A stretch of 64,000 nucleotides of DNA from Fodinicurvata halophila (GTDB lineage: Bacteria > Pseudomonadota > Alphaproteobacteria > Kiloniellales > DSM-21159): positions 124,001 through 188,000 of the forward strand of contig NZ_JBHSCW010000004.1 of NCBI RefSeq assembly GCF_042651425.1, written 5' to 3'. Shown here piece after piece: positions 51,465 through 59,999 of the stretch (position 1 is its first letter; each line of letters opens with the position of its first letter). The position numbers and the translations under genes are program-made. The notes under the pieces are model-generated. The model searched no databases and was not told where the DNA came from. It worked only from the letters and a program-made list of their open reading frames with translations.

Positions 51465-54158
51465 TCAGCGCCGCTTTTTCGGCAGGATGGCCATTTCGCC
51501 ACGCAGCAGTTCGGCCATCTCGGCCGGGGTTTCGGCCTGGGCGAGGCGATCCTTGGCGATGGGGGTGCCGAAAGTGACGCGGAGCGCTTTCGGACGCGGC
51601 CAGCGGCGGGTGCGGGGCAGAGCCTCGAAGGTGCCGGCCAGGCGGGCCGGAACGACCTGGACCTGCGCCGGGGCGTTCAGAACCAGATGACCTATTCCGG
51701 GCAGGAACTTCTGCAATTCGCCGTCGGGCGAGCGCCAGGATTCCGGGAACCAGATCACGGACTCCCCGCGGTCCAGAACCTCGAGCGCAAACGATAGCGC
51801 CGAGGTCGGCCGGCGTTCGTCCACCGGGAAGATGCGGGTCGCGCGGGCCAGCAGGCGACCCGCCCCGCTGTCGAACAGGCGCCCCTGATCGCCGCTCCAC
51901 CAGGCGTGGGACAGGCGCCGGTATCCGAGCGCCGGGGCCAGGGCCAGCGGATCCAGGTCGCTGACATGGTTGGCGATATAGATCGTCGGCTTCTGACCGA
52001 CGGGGGGGAGATGCTCCTCGCCGCGCACGGTGAGCCGGAAGATCCCGCGCATCAGCAGCCAGTCGATTGCGTAGAACGTTGCTCCGAGAACCCGCTCATA
52101 AGTGCGGCGGGGTTCGAGCCAGCGCGCCTCCTCCTCGGACAGGGGGGCGATCATCTCGCGCTGAACGTCGCCCATTCCGCTGCCCGAGGCTTCCTCGAGA
52201 CTCTTCTGCAGGAGTTCGCGCAGGCTGTTGATCTGTGTCGCCTCCTCATAGGGCAGGGCGAAGCCGAAACGACGTTCCAATTCGAGGGCCAGGGTCACCC
52301 ATTCCAGGGAATCGATGCCCAGGTCCAGTTGCAGCGAGGAGTCGAGATCCACCGGCCGGTCGGCGTAACGGGCCTTGATATAGCTGAAGATCTCACCGGC
52401 CGGCGGACTGTTGAGAAGAGCCTGGTCGGCTTCGTCGAGTTCCTCTTCCGAACGGACGGCGGTGCCGGCCTTTGCCTGACGATAGAGCTCGGGCAGCTTG
52501 AAACGCTGGTATTTGCCCAGGCGCGTGCGGGGCAGGGCACTGCGGCTGATGGCGAAGCCGGTGGGGCGTTGATAGGTGGCCAGTGCCTGACCCTGTTCGC
52601 TGAGTGCGATGCGGATGACCTGTTCGATCTGCAGATTGTTGCCGCGGCCGATTTCCGTCTGGTTGGGCACCACAAGGGCCACAAGGGCGTCGTTCTGTTC
52701 CAGCACCGCGATCTCCTCGATGGCGGGGTGCTCGGCATAGACCTTCTCGATCTCCTCGGGAAAGACATTCTTGCCGCCGCCCAGAACGATCATCTCCTTG
52801 ACCCGGCCGTGGATGGTGACGAAGCCCTTACGGTCCACATGCCCCAGATCGCCGGTGCGGAACCAGCCGTCCTCGGTAAAGGCTTCGGCATTGACAGCTT
52901 CGTTGTTGCGGTATCCCCGGAAGAGAGCGGGTCCGCGTGCCTGGAGCTCGCCGATGCGCTGGGCGTCGGGGTCGGCGACGCGCAGCTCCATGCCCGTCAG
53001 GACCCGACCTTCCGTACCGATCTTCTTGTCCCGTCCGCCACCGTTGTTGGTCAGGATGGAGGAGGTTTCCGCCAGGCCCCAGCCACTGCGGGTATCCCAG
53101 CCCAGTGCCTCCAGGTTCCAGATCAGACCGGGCTCGAACCGGGCGCCGCCCGACGCCAGCAGCCAGAGATTGGGTGCCAGCCGGCGGTGCAGGCCACGGA
53201 AGAGGAATCGACCCAGGCGCAGGCCGGCATAGCGACGCATCGCATAGGACAGCACGAAGAGCAGGCGGAACAGCAGGCGTGCCGGCAGACCTGCGGACTC
53301 CACGCGGCTGCGGATTCCGGAGTAGAGCGCCGCATAGAGCTTGGGTACGCCGACCACGGCACTGACACGGCCCACACGCAGGGCCGTGAGAATCTGCTGT
53401 CCGGAGACGCCCTCGGGCAGGACGAGGGTGCTACCGCCGGACAGGGCGGTCAGCAGGCCGATGGTGAGCGGATAGACGTGATGCAGCGGCAGGGGCAGCA
53501 GCACCCGGTCCCGCGGCGTTACCACCTGCTGTTCCAGCAGGGCGTGGATGTTGTGCAGCAGGTTGGCATGACTGAGGTAGAAGCTCTTGGGTGTGCCCGT
53601 GGTCCCCGAGGTATAGACCAGCATCTGCGGGTCGTCCGGATTGACGGGCGGCAGCTCGCTGTCGGCAGAGCCCTGGAGTTCCTGCCAGTGAGGCGGTGCG
53701 TCCTGCCGCTCGCGCCCGCCGTCGAGGCGGTAGAGCGGAAACGACAGCTCCTTGCCGTGTAGGACAGCCTCGACCCGTGACACATGCGCGTCGGCGACAA
53801 AGGCGGCCGATGCTTCCGAATCGGGGATCAGAACATCCAGTTCGGCATCGCTGCTCAGGTCGTCCAGGGCCACCGTGATCGCGCCGAGATATCCCAGGGC
53901 CAGGCGCACCACGGCCCAGTCGATTGAGTTCGGCCCGAACAGCAGCACATGATCTCCGGCGGACAGGCCCTCCGCCTTCAGGGCGAACGCCAGGGCCTGG
54001 GCCTGCTCGCCCAGGTCGGCATAGCTGATGCTGACGACGTTCTCGCCCTGTACCGCGGCTATTGCGGTCCGTCCGCCATGGAGGGGCAGGCTGGAAACCA
54101 GGGTACGCAGGCTGTCCGTCTTCCGTCCGCCGGCTGTCTGTCGGGAGGTCTTCGCCAT
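51465..54158 (-). CDS. three-part fusion: acyl-AMP ligase, acyl carrier protein domain and PlsC-type acyltransferase
   Basis: An 897-residue protein. Residues about 20-560 are an AMP-forming ligase (VYTSGTTGTPKSFYLSHAN near 183, GWGLAETSSILTNNGG, FRTGDLGHVDRKGF, PRTRLGKYQRFKL near the end). Residues about 585-660 are a carrier domain with the pantetheine serine in LGIDSLEW near 614. Residues about 700-897 are a PlsC acyltransferase with NHVSDLD near 729 and FPESWRSPDG near 804, where most relatives have FPEGTRS. It should activate a fatty acid, hold it on its own carrier and pass it to a lysophospholipid-like acceptor. The order differs from E. coli Aas (acyltransferase first). The acceptor is unknown. 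Confidence 0.85.
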   Translation of the reverse strand: MAKTSRQTAGGRKTDSLRTLVSSLPLHGGRTAIAAVQGENVVSISYADLGEQAQALAFALKAEGLSAGDHVLLFGPNSIDWAVVRLALGYLGAITVALDDLSSDAELDVLIPDSEASAAFVADAHVSRVEAVLHGKELSFPLYRLDGGRERQDAPPHWQELQGSADSELPPVNPDDPQMLVYTSGTTGTPKSFYLSHANLLHNIHALLEQQVVTPRDRVLLPLPLHHVYPLTIGLLTALSGGSTLVLPEGVSGQQILTALRVGRVSAVVGVPKLYAALYSGIRSRVESAGLPARLLFRLLFVLSYAMRRYAGLRLGRFLFRGLHRRLAPNLWLLASGGARFEPGLIWNLEALGWDTRSGWGLAETSSILTNNGGGRDKKIGTEGRVLTGMELRVADPDAQRIGELQARGPALFRGYRNNEAVNAEAFTEDGWFRTGDLGHVDRKGFVTIHGRVKEMIVLGGGKNVFPEEIEKVYAEHPAIEEIAVLEQNDALVALVVPNQTEIGRGNNLQIEQVIRIALSEQGQALATYQRPTGFAISRSALPRTRLGKYQRFKLPELYRQAKAGTAVRSEEELDEADQALLNSPPAGEIFSYIKARYADRPVDLDSSLQLDLGIDSLEWVTLALELERRFGFALPYEEATQINSLRELLQKSLEEASGSGMGDVQREMIAPLSEEEARWLEPRRTYERVLGATFYAIDWLLMRGIFRLTVRGEEHLPPVGQKPTIYIANHVSDLDPLALAPALGYRRLSHAWWSGDQGRLFDSGAGRLLARATRIFPVDERRPTSALSFALEVLDRGESVIWFPESWRSPDGELQKFLPGIGHLVLNAPAQVQVVPARLAGTFEALPRTRRWPRPKALRVTFGTPIAKDRLAQAETPAEMAELLRGEMAILPKKRR

Positions 54159-54545
54159 GACGCCTCGAAACTGTTCCTGGTCGATTCAGATCGTCTTCTC
54201 AGGCAATGCGGTTTTCCCTGAGCTCAACCCTGTCCCTGCAGCCCAGAATCCCCGTGAGGGCATGGGTGAGGGCCAATCTGGCCCCGAGGGTGCGGTAGAG
54301 CCGACGCAGTTCCTGCAATGGCTTGCCGCGATGGTCAACACGGATATTTCGGAGAGGAGAAGTCCCTCGGCTGTGCTGTACTGCAGTGCCGACGGCGTGC
54401 CGTGGCGAATGTCGCCGGACCGTCCGATCACGCCGGTAGCCATGTCGAAGGGCCCGGTTTCCGGGCGGTGCGCAATCTGCGAATAGGTCACGAGCGGGGC
54501 CTCCTCCTGCCGGGGTGCCTGACTCCAGGCCGTTGTCCACAGCCC
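54159..54545. other. 387-base stretch between the acyl ligase fusion and zincin genes
   Basis: This stretch holds only the apparently frameshifted small gene at 54199-54491. I see no terminator or other gene around it. Confidence 0.4.
54199..54491 (-). pseudogene. small unknown gene that appears frameshifted
   Basis: A GTG at 54491 has a strong AGGAGGAGG ten bases upstream. It opens a frame reading VTYSQIAHRPETGPFDMATG and then ALQYSTAEGLLLSEISVLT. Near 54315-54320 (GCGGCAAG on the minus strand) the protein-like reading moves to the -1 frame: PLQELRRLYRTLGARLALTH, ending VELRENRIA and TGA at 54199. Joined, this is about 97 residues with normal GC-rich codon use in both parts. It may be a broken gene, a sequencing indel or a programmed frameshift. 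The family is not recognised. Confidence 0.5.
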
Positions 54546-54980
54546 TCAGGGGGACTGCTCGATACGTTCCATATCCTCGTCGGAGAGGCCGAAATGGTGG
54601 CCGATCTCGTGAATCAGGACGTGACGGACGATGCGGGTGAGGTCTTCCTCGCTCTCGCACCAGTAATCCAGAATGGGGCGGCGATAGAGGAAGATCATGT
54701 CCACCTCCTCCGGCTGGTGGCTGACGCCGCGTCGCGTCAGGTCCACACCCTGGTAGAGGCCCAGCAGGTCGAAGGGCGACTCCAGGTCCATGGCTTCCAG
54801 GGTCTGGTCATCCGGAAAGTCGTCGACACGGATGGCGATATCGCCGGTATATCGACGCAGTTCCAGCGGGATCGCCATCAGGGCCTCCCGGGCCATTCCC
54901 TCCATGTCGGGGAGACTGGGCGGAGCGCCGAAGCTGTGCAGTAGTCCAGACTGGGTCATCAACTGTCTCTTCAGGAGCAT
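54546..54980 (-). CDS. small metallopeptidase of the minimal gluzincin type (PF06262-like)
   Basis: A 144-residue cytosolic protein with a zinc-binding HEIGHHFGLSDEDMERIE at about 124-141, the signature of the zincin_1 family. The pattern of helix, then DIAIRVDDFPDDQTLEAMDL and VDMIFLYRRPILDYW, also fits. The family's substrate is unknown. An internal ATG at 54959 is a possible alternative start; AAGGAACGG before 54980 supports the longer form. Confidence 0.88.
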   Translation of the reverse strand: MLLKRQLMTQSGLLHSFGAPPSLPDMEGMAREALMAIPLELRRYTGDIAIRVDDFPDDQTLEAMDLESPFDLLGLYQGVDLTRRGVSHQPEEVDMIFLYRRPILDYWCESEEDLTRIVRHVLIHEIGHHFGLSDEDMERIEQSP

Positions 54981-55057
54981 ATAAACCGTTCCTTGACCGG
55001 GAAGCTTGGCACTGCCACCTGAACCTTGTCGAGAAACAATGGAAACAGGGGGATGTC

Positions 55058-55369
55058 ATGCCCGATAAACTTCAGGGCGATGCCCGTAACTCCGCCCTTG
55101 CGGACCTGCCAGGCTGGCAGGAGGTCGAAGGGCGTGACGCCATTACCAAGTCCTACCGGTTCAAGTCTTTCAATGAGGCCTGGGGATTCATGTCCCGTGT
55201 GGCCATGGCTGCGGAAAAGATGGATCACCATCCCGAGTGGTTCAATGTTTACAACCTCGTCGAAGTTACCCTGTCAAGCCATGACGCCGGCGGCCTGACC
55301 GATCGGGACATCAAGCTGGCCCAGAAAATGGAGCGGTTCGCAGCCCGCACGACGGCGGCCGAGGCGTAG
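55058..55369 (+). CDS. phhB: 4a-hydroxytetrahydrobiopterin (pterin-4a-carbinolamine) dehydratase
   Basis: A 103-residue protein. The active-site histidine cluster lies in EKMDHHPEWFNVYN, followed by VEVTLSSHDAGGLTDRDIKL, typical of the PCD/DCoH family. It recycles the pterin cofactor of aromatic amino-acid hydroxylases. No phenylalanine hydroxylase gene lies in the window, so the role here is open. AGGGGGGAT precedes the ATG. It converges on the dihydrolipoyl dehydrogenase gene with 6 bases between. Confidence 0.92.
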   Translation: MPDKLQGDARNSALADLPGWQEVEGRDAITKSYRFKSFNEAWGFMSRVAMAAEKMDHHPEWFNVYNLVEVTLSSHDAGGLTDRDIKLAQKMERFAARTTAAEA

Positions 55370-55375
55370 CGGGTA

Positions 55376-56776
55376 TCAACTGTGCAGCGGCCGTCCATGG
55401 ACGGCCAGGGCTGCTTCCTTGACCGCTTCGTTGAGCGTCGGGTGGCCGTGGAAGGCGCGCCCAAGGTCCTCCGCAGAACCGCCGAACTCCATGGTGATCA
55501 CGGCCTCGTGGATCAGGTTCCCGGCATCCGGCCCGATGATGTGGGCCCCCAGCAAGCGGTCGGTCTTCTTGTCCGCCAGGATCTTCACGAAACCGTCCGT
55601 GGCATTCATGGCCCGTGCCCGCCCGTTGGCGGTGAAGGGGAACTTGCCCACGTTGTACTCGACGCCCTCTTCCTTGAGGGCCTCCTCGGTCTTGCCGACG
55701 TTGGCCACCTCGGGCCAGGTGTAGACGATGCCGGGGACGGTCTCGTAGTTCACGTGGCCCTTCTGGCCGGCCAACATCTCGGCGACCGCGACACCTTCCT
55801 CTTCGGCCTTGTGGGCGAGCATTGGACCCTCGATGACGTCGCCGATGGCATAGATGCCCTCGACCGACGTCGCGAAGTGACCGTCCGTGCGCACGCGCCC
55901 GCGCTCATCCAGGTCGACCCCGACCTTGTCCAGCCCCAGACCCTCAGTGTAGGGCTTGCGGCCGATCGCCACCAGGACGCTGTCGCAGGTGATCTCTTCC
56001 GTATCGCCGCCCTTGGCGGGTTCCACGGAGAGCTTGATGTTCGTCTTGTTGAGCTTGGCGCCGGTCACCTTCGTGGACAGCTTGAACTTCATGCCCTGCT
56101 TGGAGAGCGTGCGCTTGAACTGCTTGGAGACGTCGCTGTCCATGCCTGGCACCAGGCGATCGAGGAATTCCACCACCGTGACCTCCGTGCCCAGGCGCTG
56201 CCAGACCGATCCCATCTCCAGACCGATGTAGCCCCCGCCGACCACCACCATGTGCTTGGGAACCTTGGGCAGCGAGAGCGCACCGGTGGAGGAGACGATG
56301 CGCTTCTCGTCGATTTCCAGGCCCGGAAGGTCCATATGATCCGAACCGGTGGCGATGACGATGTGCTTCGCCTGGACCTTGGTCTTGCCGTCGACGGTGA
56401 CCTCGCCCTTGCCGGTGATCTCGCCGGTGCCCTTCAGCCAGTCCACCTTGTTCTTCTTGAACAGGTACTCGATGCCCTTCACGTTGGACTCCACCACGGC
56501 GTCCTTGTGTCCCATCATGCCGGGCAGGTCGAGCGAGAGCTTGTCCACCTTGACCCCGAAGGCGCCAAGACCATGCTGGGCCTCCTCGTACTTTTCCGAA
56601 GCCTGGAGAAGGGCCTTGGAAGGAATGCAGCCGATGTTGAGGCAGGTGCCGCCCAGGGTCTCCCGCTTGTCCACGCAGGCCACATTCATGCCCAGCTGCG
56701 CCGCGCGAATGGCACAGACATATCCGCCCGGCCCCCCGCCGATCACGACCAAGTCGTAGCTCTGTTCCTTGCTCAT
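55376..56776 (-). CDS. lpd: dihydrolipoyl dehydrogenase (E3)
   Basis: A 466-residue FAD enzyme that reoxidises lipoyl groups of 2-oxoacid dehydrogenases and the glycine cleavage system. The redox disulfide lies in GGTCLNIGCIPSKALL (near residues 42-47), the FAD motif in VIGGGPGGYVCAIRAAQLG, the NAD motif in VVVGGGYIGLEMGSVWQRLG, and the catalytic His-Glu pair in HGHPTLNEAVKEAAL. GGGAGAAA precedes the ATG. No E1 or E2 gene lies next to it; in many alphaproteobacteria the 2-oxoglutarate dehydrogenase copy ends an operon, but here it stands alone. Confidence 0.95.
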   Translation of the reverse strand: MSKEQSYDLVVIGGGPGGYVCAIRAAQLGMNVACVDKRETLGGTCLNIGCIPSKALLQASEKYEEAQHGLGAFGVKVDKLSLDLPGMMGHKDAVVESNVKGIEYLFKKNKVDWLKGTGEITGKGEVTVDGKTKVQAKHIVIATGSDHMDLPGLEIDEKRIVSSTGALSLPKVPKHMVVVGGGYIGLEMGSVWQRLGTEVTVVEFLDRLVPGMDSDVSKQFKRTLSKQGMKFKLSTKVTGAKLNKTNIKLSVEPAKGGDTEEITCDSVLVAIGRKPYTEGLGLDKVGVDLDERGRVRTDGHFATSVEGIYAIGDVIEGPMLAHKAEEEGVAVAEMLAGQKGHVNYETVPGIVYTWPEVANVGKTEEALKEEGVEYNVGKFPFTANGRARAMNATDGFVKILADKKTDRLLGAHIIGPDAGNLIHEAVITMEFGGSAEDLGRAFHGHPTLNEAVKEAALAVHGRPLHS

Positions 56777-56924
56777 CTGCTGTTTCTCCCAGGAGATCCG
56801 GCGCCCGGAAAGGCGAGCCGGCCTTCGACAGTCTGTTCACCCAATGAAAATGGCGCGGCAAACTTGCCGCAAAGCTGCGTCCATAACAAGACGCGCGGCG
56901 AAATGAAACGACTTCCGGTGATCA

Positions 56925-58178
56925 TCAGTCGTAGATGCCCTTGAAAAGACGCCCTTGTTCCGTGAACAGCACGATCGCCGTCGCCACCACTCCCAGGGCG
57001 GCAAAGCCAAGTGCCATGGGCAGCGGGGTGCCGTCGAATGCCTGCCCGATGAAATAGCCGAGCAGCGCTCCGCCCAGCGTCGTGATGAAGCCCAGGAAGG
57101 ACGAGGCCGTGCCCGCCACTTCGCCCACCGGGTCCAGGGCGATCGAATTGAAGTTGGGCATGATCAGGCCAAAGGCGAACATGGTTATCGCCTGCAGGGC
57201 GATGAAGGACCAGACGGTTTCGATGCCGAGCAGGTTGAAGGCGCTGTGCAGGACGCCGACGCCGGTGAACAGCAGTAGGGCAGAGTGCGAGACCCGGCGC
57301 ATGCCCAGGCGTTCGACCACGCGAGAATTTGTGATCGATGCCATGGCCATGAAGAGCGCGATGGAAGCGAACGCCAGCGGGAAGATGGCGCCGATCTCAA
57401 AGACGTCCACGAAGATCTGCTGGGCGGAGTTGATGAAGCCGAACAGACTGCCCATCACGACCGTTGCGGCGAAGGCGTATCCGACCGTAATCCGATTGGT
57501 CAGCACGATGCGGAAGGAGGCCGCGATTCCGGCAGGGGAGATGGCGGTGCGGCGCTCCGGCGGCAGGGTCTCGGGCAATCGTAGCAGGATCCAGGCAACA
57601 AGCACGACGCCCATCAGGGTCAAGACGGCGAAGATCAGGCGCCAGGGGCCCAGCAGCACCAGCGCTTGGCCGATGGAGGGTGCCACGACCGGGACGGCAA
57701 TGAAGACGATCATCACCAGGGACATCACCTTGGCCATGCGCCGGCCACCGTAGCAGTCGCGTACCAGGGAAAGTGCGATGACCCGGCTGGCCGCAGCGCC
57801 CACGCCCTGCATGACCCGTGCGAAGAGCACCTGTTCGAAGGAGGCCGCGACCACCGAGAAGGCGCCGAAGCCGGCATAGATCAGCAGGCCGATGACAAGC
57901 ACGGGCTTGCGCCCGAAGCGGTCCGAGAGCGTGCCGTAGAAGAGCTGGGTGAAGCCGAAGCCGAGCAGGTAGGCGGTGATCACCAGCTGGATGCGATTGG
58001 CTTCGCTGACGTTCAGTGTTTCGCCGATGGCGGGCAGAGCCGGCAGCATGATGTCGATGGCCAGCGCGTTCACGGCCATCATCGCGGCCACGATGGTGAC
58101 GAACTCGGCGAACCCCATGCCGGGATGAGGGCTATCTGCGGTCTTGTCGGCGGTGTTCTCGGAGTTGGACGTGGACAT
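56925..58178 (-). CDS. multidrug efflux MFS transporter (Bcr/CflA family)
   Basis: A 417-residue inner-membrane antiporter with twelve spans. Family features are MAVNALAIDIMLPALPAIGE in span 1, the loop YGTLSDRFGRKPVLVIGL between spans 2 and 3, and RVMQGVGAAASRVIALSLVRD in span 4/5. I start it at the ATG at 58178; a longer in-frame form adds 33 residues that do not look like the family. The exported compound is unknown. Divergent from the radical SAM gene. Confidence 0.9.
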   Translation of the reverse strand: MSTSNSENTADKTADSPHPGMGFAEFVTIVAAMMAVNALAIDIMLPALPAIGETLNVSEANRIQLVITAYLLGFGFTQLFYGTLSDRFGRKPVLVIGLLIYAGFGAFSVVAASFEQVLFARVMQGVGAAASRVIALSLVRDCYGGRRMAKVMSLVMIVFIAVPVVAPSIGQALVLLGPWRLIFAVLTLMGVVLVAWILLRLPETLPPERRTAISPAGIAASFRIVLTNRITVGYAFAATVVMGSLFGFINSAQQIFVDVFEIGAIFPLAFASIALFMAMASITNSRVVERLGMRRVSHSALLLFTGVGVLHSAFNLLGIETVWSFIALQAITMFAFGLIMPNFNSIALDPVGEVAGTASSFLGFITTLGGALLGYFIGQAFDGTPLPMALGFAALGVVATAIVLFTEQGRLFKGIYD

Positions 58179-58442
58179 GCGGTTTCTTTGATCCTCTGAC
58201 CCGCAGGCGGGTGACATACGGGCAAACCTTGTGGATCGGAGCCCCAGTACTACCAGCAGACCTCCCCCTATTGCCACTGATGCAGGCGGTTTTTCTCGTC
58301 AGGGCGGCTATTCGCAAATGGCGGGGCTGGAGCGCGGGAGATGTATCGACACAGCGATCAAACCTGCGTGAACGGAGCGCTTCCCCGCTTGTCGTGGGGC
58401 GTCCCCGATGCAAATCTGTTAGAGAAATCAAGGCAGGAGGCG

Positions 58443-59405
58443 ATGAGCCAAGGCATGAGCACGCTGAAGGAAAGACCGCTCGACAGGACGAAATTCCGCG
58501 ATCCGGAGACAACGGCCGATGGCGCTGCACGTGCGCATGTGGACCTGAAACGATTGGACACGCTCTGGTTCAATACAGGAACATTGTGCAATCTCGCCTG
58601 TACCCATTGCTATATCGAATCCAGTCCGCGCAACGACAGCCTGGTCTACATCTCCCGTGCGGAGGTGGCGGCATATCTCGACGAGATCGAGGCGCTGGAC
58701 CTGGGAACGCGGGAAATCGGCCTGACCGGCGGCGAGCCCTTCATGAATCCCGAGATCATCGGGATACTGCGTCTCTGTCTCGAACGCGGCTATCATGTGC
58801 TGTTGTTGACCAATGCAATGCGGCCGATGATGAAGCGGGCCGAGGAGCTCAAGGCCCTTAAGCCCCTGGCCGACGGCAAGCTGGTCCTGCGCGTCTCGCT
58901 GGATCACTACGGCCAGGAGGTTCACGAGACCGAGCGCGGGCCGCGCAGCTGGGCCCCGGCCATAGAGGGGCTGTGTTGGCTGGCCCGACAAGGGTTTGCC
59001 ATCGATGTGGCGGGCCGGGACCTCTCGGGCGAGGGAGAGGCGTCTCTCAGGGACGGATATGCCGAACTCTTCCGGGAGCTGGAGCTGCCGCTGGATGCCC
59101 GGGATCCGGCCCAGTTGGTGATCTTTCCGGAAATGGACGAAACGGCCGATGTGCCGGAGATCACGACAGATTGCTGGTCGATCCTGAATGTCGTGCCGGA
59201 TTCGGTGATGTGCGCGTCTTCGCGCATGGTGGTCAAACGCAAGGGCGAGGCACGGCCCAAGGTGCTGCCCTGCACCCTGCTGCCCTACGATCAGGGCTTC
59301 GAAATGGGGGAAACGCTTTCCGAGGCGCTCGGGCAGGTGTCCCTCAACCATCCCCATTGTGCGCGCTTCTGCGTTCTGGGCGGAGCTTCCTGCAGCGCCC
59401 GGTAA
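58443..59405 (+). CDS. radical SAM protein of unknown substrate
   Basis: A 320-residue enzyme. The [4Fe-4S]-SAM cluster cysteines lie in CNLACTHCY (near residue 49), followed by EIGLTGGEPFMNPEI, the SAM-binding GGEP. The C-terminal third has more cysteines: DSVMCASSRMV, KVLPCTLLPYD and HPHCARFCVLGGASCSAR, which may bind an auxiliary cluster as in SPASM-type proteins, although the spacing is not standard. AGGAGG lies only two bases before the ATG at 58443, so the ATG at 58455 may also be used. Neighbours give no clue to its substrate. Confidence 0.85.
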   Translation: MSQGMSTLKERPLDRTKFRDPETTADGAARAHVDLKRLDTLWFNTGTLCNLACTHCYIESSPRNDSLVYISRAEVAAYLDEIEALDLGTREIGLTGGEPFMNPEIIGILRLCLERGYHVLLLTNAMRPMMKRAEELKALKPLADGKLVLRVSLDHYGQEVHETERGPRSWAPAIEGLCWLARQGFAIDVAGRDLSGEGEASLRDGYAELFRELELPLDARDPAQLVIFPEMDETADVPEITTDCWSILNVVPDSVMCASSRMVVKRKGEARPKVLPCTLLPYDQGFEMGETLSEALGQVSLNHPHCARFCVLGGASCSAR

Positions 59406-59415
59406 GTGTCCTGTC

Positions 59416-59838
59416 TCAGGCGCCCGTCGGTTCTTCCGAATCCGGCCTGGAGGGCGGGTTTGTGCTGTCTGACTCGGGCTCGCCTTGGGGAGTCTCCCGT
59501 TCCTGGCGGCCCGGCAGTTCCACCAGGTAGCCGGCCCCCTTGTCGATGGACAGGGGATTGAAGCGGACGATCAGTTCCCGGCGCATCAGTTCCAGAAGGT
59601 AGCGCCCGATCGGCAGGAACAGCGTTTCGCCGCTCTCGGGTGTGGCCGGATCCAGGCGCAGCGTGACGGACTTGGCCTCGCCGAAGCGGTTGCGCTCGAC
59701 CATCTGGTCGATGGAGGCGCAGGCGTGCGCCAGGTCGAGCCCGCGCAGGTCCAATTCCCAATCCGCACTGTCCTGCCGGCCGATGAGGCGGTGGGCGGCA
59801 CGGAATCCCGGATCGTTATAGGCTTCTTCGTTGCTCAA
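59416..59838 (-). CDS. hypothetical protein
   Basis: A 140-residue protein that I do not recognise for certain. The stretch WELDLRGLDLAHACASIDQM resembles the start of an Smr domain, but the later glycine-rich Smr motif is missing. The last 30 residues are Glu/Pro/Ser-rich and probably disordered. No ATG is well placed: I start it at a TTG at 59838 with AAGGGAG about nine bases upstream. A TTG at 59871 would add eleven residues. It converges on the radical SAM gene with 10 bases between. Confidence 0.65.
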   Translation of the reverse strand: MSNEEAYNDPGFRAAHRLIGRQDSADWELDLRGLDLAHACASIDQMVERNRFGEAKSVTLRLDPATPESGETLFLPIGRYLLELMRRELIVRFNPLSIDKGAGYLVELPGRQERETPQGEPESDSTNPPSRPDSEEPTGA

Positions 59839-59935
59839 GCCGGTACTCCCTTCTCGACGTTCGAACCCCAACTTCCCGTGAAAGGGGGACTATACTGAGA
59901 TAGGCCGGCAGGCCGGCTTCATAAAGACGTAACGC

Positions 59936-59976
59936 CAAGAAAAAGGGCGCAAGCGGCACTGTCGCCACCTGCGCCC
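59936..59976 (-). terminator. rho-independent terminator of pnp
   Basis: On the minus strand GGGCGCA pairs with TGCGCCC across an 18-base loop that contains a smaller GGTGGCGAC stretch. It is followed by TTTTTCTT (the A-rich 59937-59944 on the plus strand). It lies 24 bases after the pnp stop codon. Confidence 0.75.
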
Positions 59977-59999
59977 TGTTCTCTTCGAAAAGCGCCGGA

